DNA of 64,000 nt from Anaerolineae bacterium (GTDB taxonomy: Bacteria; Chloroflexota; Anaerolineae; Aggregatilineales; Phototrophicaceae). Under the pieces are notes generated by a model, which was not told the origin of the DNA, did no database searches, and saw only the letters and a list, made by a program, of their open reading frames with translations. How positions within the stretch are numbered: the first letter of the stretch is position 1; every line of letters begins with the position of its first letter. The stretch covers positions 100,716 through 164,715 of the forward strand of contig JALHNB010000013.1 of NCBI GenBank assembly GCA_022843745.1. Reading direction: 5' to 3'. The position numbers and the translations under genes are program-made. Shown here piece by piece: positions 36,725 to 45,087 of the stretch.

Positions 36725-36780
36725 ATTACAAAGTTACAAAGACACAAAGAATGAAAAATTTCTTTGTGCCTTTGGGTTCG
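36725..36780. repeat. CACAGAG-family imperfect inverted repeat (short copy)
   Basis: ACAAAGTTACAAAGACACAA (from 36728) is followed by TTTCTTTGTGCCTTTGGGTTC (to 36779), pairing imperfectly. It lies between the SH3-domain gene and the ABC ATPase gene. Confidence 0.5.
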
Positions 36781-36789
36781 AAAATTATT

Positions 36790-37689
36790 CTACGGAACAG
36801 GGATGGGCATTTCCTGATGCGGTAGCTGCGATTGGCTCATCGTCCAGATGTAGCTGTCCTCCAGACTTGGCTCAACGGGCGTGGCGTTGTAATGGGCATC
36901 AGGTGTTCCCAACACGCGATACTGAACGCCATTATGCAGTTGCAGCGTTGAGACGACAGCCAGCCCGTTATTGGGACGTTCGCCGGATGTGAGAATCGTC
37001 CACACTTTGCCCCGCGCCCGCGTAATCAGATCGCTGGGATTGCCGCGAAACAGCACACCACCTTTGTTGATGATCGCCAGATCGTTGCAACTATGGCTGA
37101 TATCCTCGATGATATGTGTCGAGAGAATCACCGTACAACGCGAAGCCATATCTGAAAGCAGATTGCGGATGCGGACACGTTCTTCAGGGTCAAGTCCCAC
37201 CGTCGGCTCATCGACAATCAATAATTTGGGAGTTCCGAGGAGTGCCTGTGCGATACCGATACGCCGTTTCATACCGCCGGAATAGGTCTTTAAGCGGCGG
37301 TTAGCAGCATCGCTCAGGCGTACCATTTCGACCAGTTCCTCGACCTGGCGTTTGCGGGTGCTGCTGTCGGTAACGCCTTTCAGAATCGCGATGTAATCCA
37401 GAAATTCGCGTGCTGTCAGATTGGGATACAAACCTAATTCCTGTGGCAGATAGCCGAGCAGCGCTTTGGTGGCTTGCTTGCCCTGTGATGTGGTCATGTC
37501 GTGGCCGAAAACGTTGACACTGCCGCTGCTAGGGCGCAGTAAGCCTGCCAGGATACGCATGAGCGAAGTCTTACCCGCGCCGTTTGGCCCCACCAGCCCG
37601 AACATGCCTGAACCGATGGTCATGGTCACGCCGCGCAGGGCATGGACGTTGCCGCTGTAGGTTTTGGTCAAGTTGTTGATTTCAATCAT
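36790..37689 (-). CDS. ABC transporter ATP-binding protein
   Basis: ATPase of an ABC-2-type exporter. Walker A is GPNGAGKTS near residue 34, the signature is YSGGMKRRIGIAQ near 135, Walker B is LLIVDEPTVGLDPEE near 153, and the switch histidine is in STHIIED. A C-terminal extension of about 80 residues follows the core. It is the last gene of the operon with three permeases (37787-40154), after a 97-base gap. Substrate unknown. Confidence 0.9.
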   Translation of the reverse strand: MIEINNLTKTYSGNVHALRGVTMTIGSGMFGLVGPNGAGKTSLMRILAGLLRPSSGSVNVFGHDMTTSQGKQATKALLGYLPQELGLYPNLTAREFLDYIAILKGVTDSSTRKRQVEELVEMVRLSDAANRRLKTYSGGMKRRIGIAQALLGTPKLLIVDEPTVGLDPEERVRIRNLLSDMASRCTVILSTHIIEDISHSCNDLAIINKGGVLFRGNPSDLITRARGKVWTILTSGERPNNGLAVVSTLQLHNGVQYRVLGTPDAHYNATPVEPSLEDSYIWTMSQSQLPHQEMPIPVP

Positions 37690-37786
37690 TCTGTTTATCT
37701 CCGTTCAATCTCTGTCATTGTGATCGGCTTTCGTCTCATCACGCTGTAAATTCATAACCCTGTTACGAGGTCGAATCCACTTTGGT

Positions 37787-38572
37787 TCACGCGCGGTGAT
37801 CGCGCCATTTCAGCCATCCGAGTGCCGCCAGCCATATCACGAACAATTCGATCAGGCCAAGCGCAAATGCGACCACCGTTTGTTCGGTAATCAGGTCAAT
37901 CGTGTTGTCGTCTAAACTGGGGAAACTGATAATATGTGGGCGAAACAGGCCGAAATATTCCAGCAGTGTGCCGCTTTTATCCAGGCTCAAGAGATATATG
38001 AAGGCCAACCCCGACAGCAGCGTAAAGCCGATTGCCCGCCGCTGCGTGGATTGCCCAACAGCCGCCAGAATTCCCAGGCCGCCGTTCAAAACCACCAGCA
38101 TTCCCGCGCCGACCAGCCACAGTTCGGCATAAACGCCCAGATCATACGCGCCGATAATTAGCCGCCAGAAGATGGCGCTAATAAACATAGCAATCAGCAG
38201 CGCCAGCCACCCCGCCACGATGCCACCTAAGAGCTTGCCCGTCAGGTAAATAGATTGCGCCAATGGTACGCTGCCGAGCAGATCATCGACGTGGTAATAG
38301 CGATCCAGCGGGATGGCATCGCACAACGACAGTGGCAGCAAAAGCCCTAATACGATACAGGGCGACCACGTAATCAGGATGACAAATAATGTCGCCGCTT
38401 CCTGGTGATTTTCGACCATTTGCATATCAACTTGTGACCGCGAAATCAAAATCGTGACGACCAGCACAGCCAATGCGGTGAGCATCGTGATCGACAGCCC
38501 GCGCCGCCGCCAGTGCATCAGCATTTCGTAACGGGTGATGGCCCATAATTGTGTCAGATGGATTGGGTTCAT
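37787..38572 (-). CDS. ABC-2-type permease, copy 3
   Basis: A 261-residue integral membrane protein with about six hydrophobic segments. It starts MNPIHLTQLWAITRYEMLMHWRRRGLSI and shares with the next two genes the motifs YEML/F-HWRRG at the N-terminus, an ISDTIPxDQ-like cytoplasmic loop (here LCDAIPLDRYYHVDDLLGSVP) and LTGKLLGG. Its ATG overlaps the stop of copy 2 (ATGA). The three are paralogues. Confidence 0.8.
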   Translation of the reverse strand: MNPIHLTQLWAITRYEMLMHWRRRGLSITMLTALAVLVVTILISRSQVDMQMVENHQEAATLFVILITWSPCIVLGLLLPLSLCDAIPLDRYYHVDDLLGSVPLAQSIYLTGKLLGGIVAGWLALLIAMFISAIFWRLIIGAYDLGVYAELWLVGAGMLVVLNGGLGILAAVGQSTQRRAIGFTLLSGLAFIYLLSLDKSGTLLEYFGLFRPHIISFPSLDDNTIDLITEQTVVAFALGLIELFVIWLAALGWLKWRDHRA

Positions 38573-39363
38573 CCGTTAGTCTCCTGGCTGCGCATCGACA
38601 ACCACGCGACGACCCACACCAGCGCCAATATCCCGATGCCCATCCCAAGTGACGATATGGTTTGGATAGGCGGCAGTTCGGCTAAAATTTCGCTGCCCGG
38701 TGCGCCTGCCGACGAGCGAGTCATCACCCAGACATAATAAATGCCAAGCGGCGATTGAAAAAACGCGGCTAAAAAAAGCGGAGTCATGGCGAATCCCACC
38801 AGTACAGCGCGTCGGCGAGTAGCCACGCTGACCGCCAATAATACGCTGAGTGCTGAGGTGAAAAATGCGAACAACAGCAGCCCCGCGACCCAAACCGCCA
38901 GCCATTCCATGATGTCGAAGGTGCTGACGACGACTCGAAAAGCTGCCCCGATCACCAGGGCGCTCACAGCCATCGAAAGGATGATGGCTACCCAAACGCC
39001 TAAGACTTTTCCGGTTAAATAGGTGGTATGTCGAAGTGGCAGCGCGTGGAGCAGATCGCGAACACCGTGAAATTGATCGATAGGGATCGTTTCGGCCAAC
39101 AGTGGGGGGAGCGTAATCAGGATCATGGGCAGTACGCCGAAGGTGACAAAAATCGCCAGATCGGTGGCGGCTCTTATGGAGTATCCTCGGCTTAAGCCCG
39201 TGTTGGCGACTCCAGGCAAACCATCTTTGATCGCCAGCAGGAGCAGCGATGGCACGACGATAAAGGTCACGGTGGCGACGCGCAACCAGCCGCGTCGCCA
39301 GTGGATGAGCATTTCGTAGTAGATCATCCCGCGTATCTGCATGAAAGAAAGATTTGCGTTCAT
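38569..39363 (-). CDS. ABC-2-type permease, copy 2
   Basis: About 264 residues with six hydrophobic segments. The start MNANLSFMQIRGMIYYEML and the loop LAETIPIDQFHGVRDLLHALP align with the flanking permeases. I use ATG 39363, which overlaps the stop of copy 1 as TGATG, rather than an in-frame codon at 39384 inside the upstream gene. Confidence 0.8.
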   Translation of the reverse strand: MNANLSFMQIRGMIYYEMLIHWRRGWLRVATVTFIVVPSLLLLAIKDGLPGVANTGLSRGYSIRAATDLAIFVTFGVLPMILITLPPLLAETIPIDQFHGVRDLLHALPLRHTTYLTGKVLGVWVAIILSMAVSALVIGAAFRVVVSTFDIMEWLAVWVAGLLLFAFFTSALSVLLAVSVATRRRAVLVGFAMTPLFLAAFFQSPLGIYYVWVMTRSSAGAPGSEILAELPPIQTISSLGMGIGILALVWVVAWLSMRSQETNG

Positions 39364-40154
39364 CAGGCGCGATTCTCTTTCCATCGCAGCCAGCCCCAGG
39401 CCAGCACCCCGACCAATGTAAGCTCAATAAGCCCGGCAATAATTGTCAGCAGGACATCGTTTGAGGTGAATGCGGTCAGGTTTCCGCTAACCTGTTCGCC
39501 CATATTGGCGATGTAATACAGCACAATCGCGGGACGAATTGGGTTGATATAGGCTAGTAGTGACGCAGTATCGAAAATCTGGCCTGCGAACGCGAAGGGT
39601 AAAACGAACAGAGCCACCATCAGAATGACTGCACGGCGGCGACTTGGCTGCCCCACCGGAATGAGTACGCCGAGCGAGCCGTTGATGACTAGCAGTGCAG
39701 CTCCGGCAACCAGCCACATTTCGATATACAGCCGCAAATCCAACGCGCCGATGGTGAAGTGGTAAAAAATCCCGTTAACGACCATGACAGCGAAAAGGCC
39801 AAGCAGTACGCCTGCCCACATGCCCAACAATTTCCCGCCGAGGTAGACCCAATGTGGCACAGGCAGCGTGTCGAGCAGTTCGCGCACCCCATACTGCTGA
39901 TCTTTGGGGATCGTGTCGGAGATGATAATCGGCAACAGAACTGCCAGCGTCAACGTCAATGGTGCAGAGATCAAACCGACGGCGGCGTAAGTCATATCCA
40001 GTTCAATGGGTAGTGTGTTGCTGCTGAAAATCCAGATCGAAAAGATGTTCATCACGGCGATAGCCAGCATAACGACCAGCAGCGCCCGTCCGCGCCAGTG
40101 CATCCGAAATTCGTAGTACGTCATTTTTCCAAGTTGAACGAGTGAAGTGTTCAT
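39363..40154 (-). CDS. ABC-2-type permease, copy 1
   Basis: A 263-residue membrane protein starting MNTSLVQLGKMTYYEFRMHWRGR, with about six hydrophobic segments and the loop ISDTIPKDQQYGVRELLDTLP. It begins two bases behind the peptidase-membrane fusion gene. Three tandem permeases for one ATPase is unusual, since ABC exporters normally use one or two. Confidence 0.82.
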   Translation of the reverse strand: MNTSLVQLGKMTYYEFRMHWRGRALLVVMLAIAVMNIFSIWIFSSNTLPIELDMTYAAVGLISAPLTLTLAVLLPIIISDTIPKDQQYGVRELLDTLPVPHWVYLGGKLLGMWAGVLLGLFAVMVVNGIFYHFTIGALDLRLYIEMWLVAGAALLVINGSLGVLIPVGQPSRRRAVILMVALFVLPFAFAGQIFDTASLLAYINPIRPAIVLYYIANMGEQVSGNLTAFTSNDVLLTIIAGLIELTLVGVLAWGWLRWKENRA

Positions 40155-40156
40155 GT

Positions 40157-42478
40157 TTAAGCCTCTTTTTGCTTTTTGATGCCGCGTGCGCCGAGCAGGA
40201 CATATTCCTCGTCGCGCAGTTGATAAATTCCCAGAATGAGCAAGCCGATCCCGACCACGGTCACGAATGCGCGGTTCAGCCAGTAATCACCAATCGTCAG
40301 GCTGTCCGGCTGTAGGTAAGGATGGATCGGCCATAAAAATGGAAGGACGTAATTCAGCGGCCATAGGGTAGGCTGACCGGGCAGCAGGGCCTCGCCAAAA
40401 ATACTAAAGGCGAACCATGTCAGCCCTGCGATGACCATCCCGAAAGCCATCACGCGCGATTTCAATGTGGCATAAACGGCAACCCCACTGAGGAAAAGTG
40501 CGGGCGGAATCCAGCGCACCAGAGTCAGTGATACATCGGCATCATTGACGAGTGCTAACGTTAGCGCGATGCCGACGAGCGCGATGCCCGTCTGCGCGAT
40601 CAAAACAACGGCAAGGCGTTCCAGCAACACCCACGAAATTTTTCGCGGACATGCCAGCAGCACTTCGAGCGCGGGTTCGTCATCCGGCGAAAATAGCAGC
40701 GCGGCCTGGATGCCAATCGCCAGGGGGATCAGTGTTTCGATGACCCGCACACGTTCTGACCAGGGCATCGCGCCGGGTGTTTGCTCCGGCAGAAGAAAGG
40801 CCACAACCGCCAATCCAGTGACGATTACAGGAATCCAGCCCATCGAACGCCTTGCCGCCCGCCACGCAATTTGCCCTGGCTGTCGCCGTATCGCTGCCGC
40901 ACCAGTGCCGATGATCCATAATGCCACGCCGCCGATAAGGATTAGGGCGATCAGCGCCACAGGCCGTATGCGATCCGAGCCGATGACAAATTGTAGGCTG
41001 CGCATATTCTCCACGCAGCCTGATGTTGGTTGGCGAGTCGGGTCATCAATAAAAGCCGCCGCGAAGTTCATTGGACAGGGGTTGTTGGTAACGCCATGCC
41101 CAACGCCGGGAAACTCGATGAAAAAACTGTTGCTCAAATTTTCGGCGACCTGCTGCCCCCACGCTGGCGGTGTGATGGGATCGTATTGTCCGGCAAGTAC
41201 CAATGTTGGAATATCGCTGATGACAGGTGCGCTGTTATTGGTAACAGGCGGCACATTCCATAATGCACACGCGCCAAAACCATATTCACCCAGGATACTT
41301 TGGCGCATGGCGATAGCTTCGGGATATTGGTCTGCCGCATCGATGATCTGCTCCTGGCTGATATTCGCGGTGCTGTCGGCACACATCATCGAGAAAAACA
41401 TGCCGTAGCTCAACATCGAACTTGTTTGGATTGGGGGCTGCGCGACACTTTCTAAAATTGTGTAATCGCCGTTTAAGGTGCTGTACAAGGTAGCAGGCAC
41501 TCTTTGAATGCTATCACGGCTGTATAACCCCATGAACACCATGTCTGCCAGCCCGTATCCATCAACATAGACTGTTTGAAACTGTTGTGTCAGCGGATTT
41601 TTGATCTCAAAACTGATGGGTGACTCATTGAGCTGGTCAAATAACTGGTAATAGGTGCCGCGAATGTCGGGATAAAATGCACGGCACAACAAATCTGCGT
41701 TGCAGCCGTCTTGCAGCGTTTGTAAGGCATGATCGAAATTTTCACCAATCGAGACGAAAGTGTTCTGCTGCGCGGGTACTGAGGAATCGAGAATGACGCT
41801 GCGGATTCCATCCGGGTGATTGCGCATGATGGTCAGTGCCAGCCGCGTTCCATAAGAACCCCCCAAAAGGTTGATCTGCTCATAGCCGAGTGCGGTTCGC
41901 AGCGAATCGACATCAGCAGCGTTGTTGAGGGTATTGTAGGCCGGTAGATTGACTCCTTCTTTTTCTAACCGTTCATAACACTCTGATACAGGTTGAAGTT
42001 TTTCTTCGGCGCTCAATTCTGTTTGCTGGAATACCATTTCTAGCAGTTCCGGGCAGTCGAGCGCAGGCTGCGAGAGGCCAGAACCGCGTTGGTCGAACAG
42101 GATCAGATCGCGATTGAGCAACATATCGACCATAAACGTTGATTGCAGGGGCGCGAACTCGACCACTCCGCCACCCGGCCCGCCGGAAAGGTAGACAATC
42201 GGGTCAGGCGCGGGATTGCGATTGTTGGTTTTGAGGATGGCGACAGCGAGGCGAATCGTTTTCCCGTCCGGCTCCGCGTAATCTTCCGGCACAACCACCC
42301 AGCCGCATTCAATGCGGGCGACTTCGCCGAATGAGCAGGCATCCGGCTCGAAGCGCGGGAAATGCTCATCGGCAAGCACAGCCGTTGCTCCCACACTCAG
42401 GGCAAAAAATAATGACAAAATGATAATCGTGTTGCGTAGGGGCGCACGGCTGTGCGCCCATTTTGCGATATTTTTCAC
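40157..42478 (-). CDS. TAP-family alpha/beta hydrolase fused to a C-terminal membrane domain
   Basis: A 773-residue protein. A signal/anchor segment lies at about 16-36. Residues 40-500 are a tripeptidyl-aminopeptidase-like alpha/beta hydrolase: PIVYLSGGPGGG, LFDQRGSGLSQP, nucleophile serine in LLGGSYGTRLAL, an aspartate in AGQYDPITPP and a histidine in FPGVGHGV. From about residue 515 come six or more membrane segments with DDEPALEVLLACPRKISWVLLERL, a motif shared with the neighbouring anti-sigma-like protein. The GTG start overlaps the previous stop (GTGA) with AGGAG embedded upstream. Residues 5-15 are encoded by a GTAGGGGCG repeat. Likely a membrane-tethered peptidase facing outward. Confidence 0.82.
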   Translation of the reverse strand: MKNIAKWAHSRAPLRNTIIILSLFFALSVGATAVLADEHFPRFEPDACSFGEVARIECGWVVVPEDYAEPDGKTIRLAVAILKTNNRNPAPDPIVYLSGGPGGGVVEFAPLQSTFMVDMLLNRDLILFDQRGSGLSQPALDCPELLEMVFQQTELSAEEKLQPVSECYERLEKEGVNLPAYNTLNNAADVDSLRTALGYEQINLLGGSYGTRLALTIMRNHPDGIRSVILDSSVPAQQNTFVSIGENFDHALQTLQDGCNADLLCRAFYPDIRGTYYQLFDQLNESPISFEIKNPLTQQFQTVYVDGYGLADMVFMGLYSRDSIQRVPATLYSTLNGDYTILESVAQPPIQTSSMLSYGMFFSMMCADSTANISQEQIIDAADQYPEAIAMRQSILGEYGFGACALWNVPPVTNNSAPVISDIPTLVLAGQYDPITPPAWGQQVAENLSNSFFIEFPGVGHGVTNNPCPMNFAAAFIDDPTRQPTSGCVENMRSLQFVIGSDRIRPVALIALILIGGVALWIIGTGAAAIRRQPGQIAWRAARRSMGWIPVIVTGLAVVAFLLPEQTPGAMPWSERVRVIETLIPLAIGIQAALLFSPDDEPALEVLLACPRKISWVLLERLAVVLIAQTGIALVGIALTLALVNDADVSLTLVRWIPPALFLSGVAVYATLKSRVMAFGMVIAGLTWFAFSIFGEALLPGQPTLWPLNYVLPFLWPIHPYLQPDSLTIGDYWLNRAFVTVVGIGLLILGIYQLRDEEYVLLGARGIKKQKEA
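42436..42459. repeat. GTAGGGGCG palindrome inside a coding region
   Basis: GTAGGGGCGCAC (42436-42447) and GTGCGCCC (42452-42459) form an 8-bp stem with a four-base loop. It lies within the first 15 codons of the TAP-family gene, where on the minus strand it encodes part of the charged N-region ahead of the signal/anchor segment. Confidence 0.75.
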
Positions 42479-43323
42479 GCGATTTCTCCTATATGACGTT
42501 CAGTACGGCCAAGCAGCCACAGCGCGAGGCCTGTGAGCATCGCTGCCAGCCCGAATAAAACCGGGCGCGTTTCCGGCGCGGCTAGCCCAGGCAGCGAGAG
42601 AGCTAAAATGATGGTGTTGATCGGCTCGGCGGAGCGCATCATGATATGCAACCCCCATAGACCCAGACTCAGGAGTGCGCCAGCCATCGAGTCGATAAAT
42701 ACAACGCTCAACAGGAAGGCCAGACCGGAGAGAAAAGCCATCGGTGCAAGCCAGGACATTACCAGCGGCCACAGCGAAATTTCGGTATTAAGAGCCGCCA
42801 ATACGATGCTCCCAGCTAAACCGAGCAGCAGATCGAAGCCAAAAACCAGCGTCAGCCGGGCCAGCAGCAGCAGCCGAATGGAAACGGGCGTGGTATCTTC
42901 GAGTTCCAGCATCGGCTCGGTGTCCGAGTCGTAAAGCATCGCCACGCCGACAGCGGCTACCAGCGGCGCGAGGATCGCCAGCGGAATCGTGCCGCCAGAT
43001 GTGCTGTGTGTTGTCAGCGTGACCACTGTCCCCAGCACCATCACTAGCGCCGATGCCAACCAGATTTCGCTGCGTACAACGCGCATCTGGCTGCGGATAA
43101 TCAGCAGCGGCCAGTTTTCGAACAGACGTAAACGCCAGGACTTTTTCGCGGCGGGCATTTCGGCAGCCAGCAGCTTGAGCAGTTCCGCGCTGGCCTGTGG
43201 TGAGGCTTCTGGCGCTTGCCAGCGTCGTATCTGCTTGACCGTTGCCAGCAGTGAATCGGCTTCTTCGGGCGATTCGGTGTCCTCGCGCAGCATGGCGCGT
43301 AATTTGTCGTCGGGGTTCGTCAT
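42475..43323 (-). CDS. Membrane protein, possible anti-sigma factor
   Basis: A 282-residue protein of unknown family. The N-terminal 80 residues are soluble, charged and begin MTNPDDKLRAMLREDTESP. Then about six hydrophobic segments follow to residue 272. Lying between an ECF sigma factor and its operon, coupled to both by ATGA or GTGA overlaps, it has the place and layout of an anti-sigma factor: cytoplasmic N-terminus plus membrane anchor. No zinc HxxxCxxC motif is present, so this is inference from context. The stretch DTEPMLELEDTTPVSIRLLLLARL resembles the peptidase fusion downstream. Confidence 0.65.
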   Translation of the reverse strand: MTNPDDKLRAMLREDTESPEEADSLLATVKQIRRWQAPEASPQASAELLKLLAAEMPAAKKSWRLRLFENWPLLIIRSQMRVVRSEIWLASALVMVLGTVVTLTTHSTSGGTIPLAILAPLVAAVGVAMLYDSDTEPMLELEDTTPVSIRLLLLARLTLVFGFDLLLGLAGSIVLAALNTEISLWPLVMSWLAPMAFLSGLAFLLSVVFIDSMAGALLSLGLWGLHIMMRSAEPINTIILALSLPGLAAPETRPVLFGLAAMLTGLALWLLGRTERHIGEIA

Positions 43324-43871
43324 GATAATTCTTTCTCCAATAGCGTCTTTAGCCGTCGCAGCCCCAACGACAGCCGCGACTTGACTGTCCCAACTGGGAT
43401 ATTGAGCGCGTCAGCGATCTCACCCAGCGAAAGTTCCTGGTAATAACGCAAAATCACAGCTTCGCGCTGGTGATCCGGCAAATCCGAAATCGCAGCGGCG
43501 ACTCGATGTTCTTCATCGTGATTGAGCAGCGCGTCCTCCGGCAGATCGGAATGTTCGGGTGTCATTTGCTCGGCATCGTCCGGCATATCAACGGTGTGGC
43601 GCGAATCGGCACGTTTATAATGATCGCGAACGATGTTGGTCGCGATAGCATACAGCCAGGGTTTGAACGGACGCGGATACTGGTAATGCGCAATCGAGCG
43701 AATCACACGCAAAAAACTCTCCTGCACCAGGTCTTCAGCCAACGTGCGATCTCCGCCCGTCATCCGATAGAGAAAACCCAGCAGCGGGCTGTGATGTTTC
43801 TCAACCAGTATCGACAGAGCGCCGAAATCCCCGCGCTGTAAATTCAGGGCTAATTCTTCTTCCGTTGGCAA
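43320..43871 (-). CDS. ECF-type RNA polymerase sigma factor
   Basis: A 183-residue sigma70-family factor. Region 2 is seen in LLGFLYRMTGGDRTLAEDLVQESFLRVIRSI and PFKPWLYAIATNIVRDHYKR, and region 4 in AISDLPDHQREAVILRYYQELSLGEIADALNIPVGTVKSRLSLGLRRL. No region 1 or 3 is present, as expected for ECF factors. The TTG at 43871 follows GGGGG eight bases upstream. It heads a seven-gene operon ending at 36790 and probably drives it, sensing a cell-envelope signal. Confidence 0.9.
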   Translation of the reverse strand: MPTEEELALNLQRGDFGALSILVEKHHSPLLGFLYRMTGGDRTLAEDLVQESFLRVIRSIAHYQYPRPFKPWLYAIATNIVRDHYKRADSRHTVDMPDDAEQMTPEHSDLPEDALLNHDEEHRVAAAISDLPDHQREAVILRYYQELSLGEIADALNIPVGTVKSRLSLGLRRLKTLLEKELS

Positions 43872-44044
43872 CGCCTGTACCCCCTGCGTTGATGCCTTCT
43901 TATTGCCTGACTTCCACCTTCTTGCTGCCTGTTACGAGATCATCGACCAAAGGTTCACGAAAATAGGAATGACTATGGCGCGGATCGGCGAATTTGACAC
44001 ATTTTCGGTGTATCATTGACATGACTTGTATCCAGGAGTTGAAC

Positions 44045-44956
44045 GTGCTGACCTACGACATTTTGCTCATTGGCGATTATTTCTTCGACCAGATTTACAC
44101 GGGGCTGCCTCAATTCCCGGAACTGGGACGCGAAATTTGCGCGCCGCGCCTCACCACGACGGGCGGCGCGATGTACACCACAGCGGCGGCGCTGACACGG
44201 CTGGGCGTGAATGTCGGTTGGGCGGCGTATTTTGGCAGCGATTATTACAGCCACTTTGTCCACGACTTGGCGCTGCATGAGGGTGTTGATCTCTCACTCG
44301 CGAAACGCACTGATGAATGTTACCGTCTGGTCACGACTTCGCTGCCGTTTCAAGGTGAACGCGCTTTTGTGACGTTTGTCGATCCTGAGCCGCCCGATCT
44401 GCACGATCACTGGCTTTCCAGTCTGGATCGCTGCCAGTTTAAGCATTTGCATCTCGGCGGCATGGAAAAAACGGCTTTCACACGCGCTGTTATCCGCCGG
44501 GCGAAAGAACTTGGCGCGACGGTTTCGCTCGATTGCTCAGATGGAACGCACCTTGATAAGCCATGTGACTGCCGCGAAACGCTGGCATTAGCCGATATTT
44601 TTATGCCCAATGCCCGTGAAGCGCTGATCGTGACCGAAAAACGCGATCTTGCGAGTGCTATGAAAGTGCTGACACAGTTGGTGAAACTCGTCGCCGTCAA
44701 AGATGGCGCGAATGGCTGCTGGATCGGGCAGGGTGATGATGTGATTCATATCCCCGGAATCGATCCCGGCACGGTCATCGACACAACAGGCGCGGGTGAC
44801 TGTTTCAGCGCCGGATTTTTGCGCGGCTGGGTTTGCGAAAACGCCCCGCTGGCAACCTGCGGACATTACGGTAATATCTGCGGTGGCCTTTCGGTGACAG
44901 GCGTGGGCGGTGCGACAGCCGCGCCCACTTATGACCAAATGAAGCGCTGGCTGTAG
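44045..44956 (+). CDS. PfkB-family carbohydrate kinase
   Basis: Ribokinase-type sugar kinase. The first strand is YDILLIGDYFFD, the substrate glycines are in TTTGGAMYTTAAALTRLG, and the C-terminal signature is DTTGAGDCFSAGFLRGW with the catalytic aspartate in GAGD. I choose GTG 44045, six bases behind AGGAG, over an upstream ATG at 43994. The stop codon TAG is the TAG of a GTAGGGGCG repeat half. Length 303. Substrate unknown; it lies next to inositol and M81 genes. Confidence 0.87.
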   Translation: MLTYDILLIGDYFFDQIYTGLPQFPELGREICAPRLTTTGGAMYTTAAALTRLGVNVGWAAYFGSDYYSHFVHDLALHEGVDLSLAKRTDECYRLVTTSLPFQGERAFVTFVDPEPPDLHDHWLSSLDRCQFKHLHLGGMEKTAFTRAVIRRAKELGATVSLDCSDGTHLDKPCDCRETLALADIFMPNAREALIVTEKRDLASAMKVLTQLVKLVAVKDGANGCWIGQGDDVIHIPGIDPGTVIDTTGAGDCFSAGFLRGWVCENAPLATCGHYGNICGGLSVTGVGGATAAPTYDQMKRWL

Positions 44957-45016
44957 GGGCGAGAAAAGTCCCTCTCCATGAGCTTGCGAAATGGGGAGGG
45001 ATTTAGGGAGGGGTTT
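44954..45016. repeat. GTAGGGGCG half-copy and CCCTCTCC inverted repeat
   Basis: GTAGGGGCG (44953-44961) carries the stop codon of the kinase. After it, CCCTCTCC (44970-44977) is inverted as GGGGAGGG (44993-45000), followed by GGGAGGGG. The two elements fill part of the 131-base gap to the M81 gene. Confidence 0.55.
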
Positions 45017-45087
45017 AAACATATCCTCAAACCGAATCCTGCCGCATTTTGTTGATAACTAACCTCACTTCTCGATAAGGAACACTC

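Noticed and set aside
38576..39439. A 287-codon minus-strand frame overlapping the permease genes in another phase
   Set aside because: Arg/His-rich product with no hydrophobic segments, in contrast to the paired permeases that share motifs.
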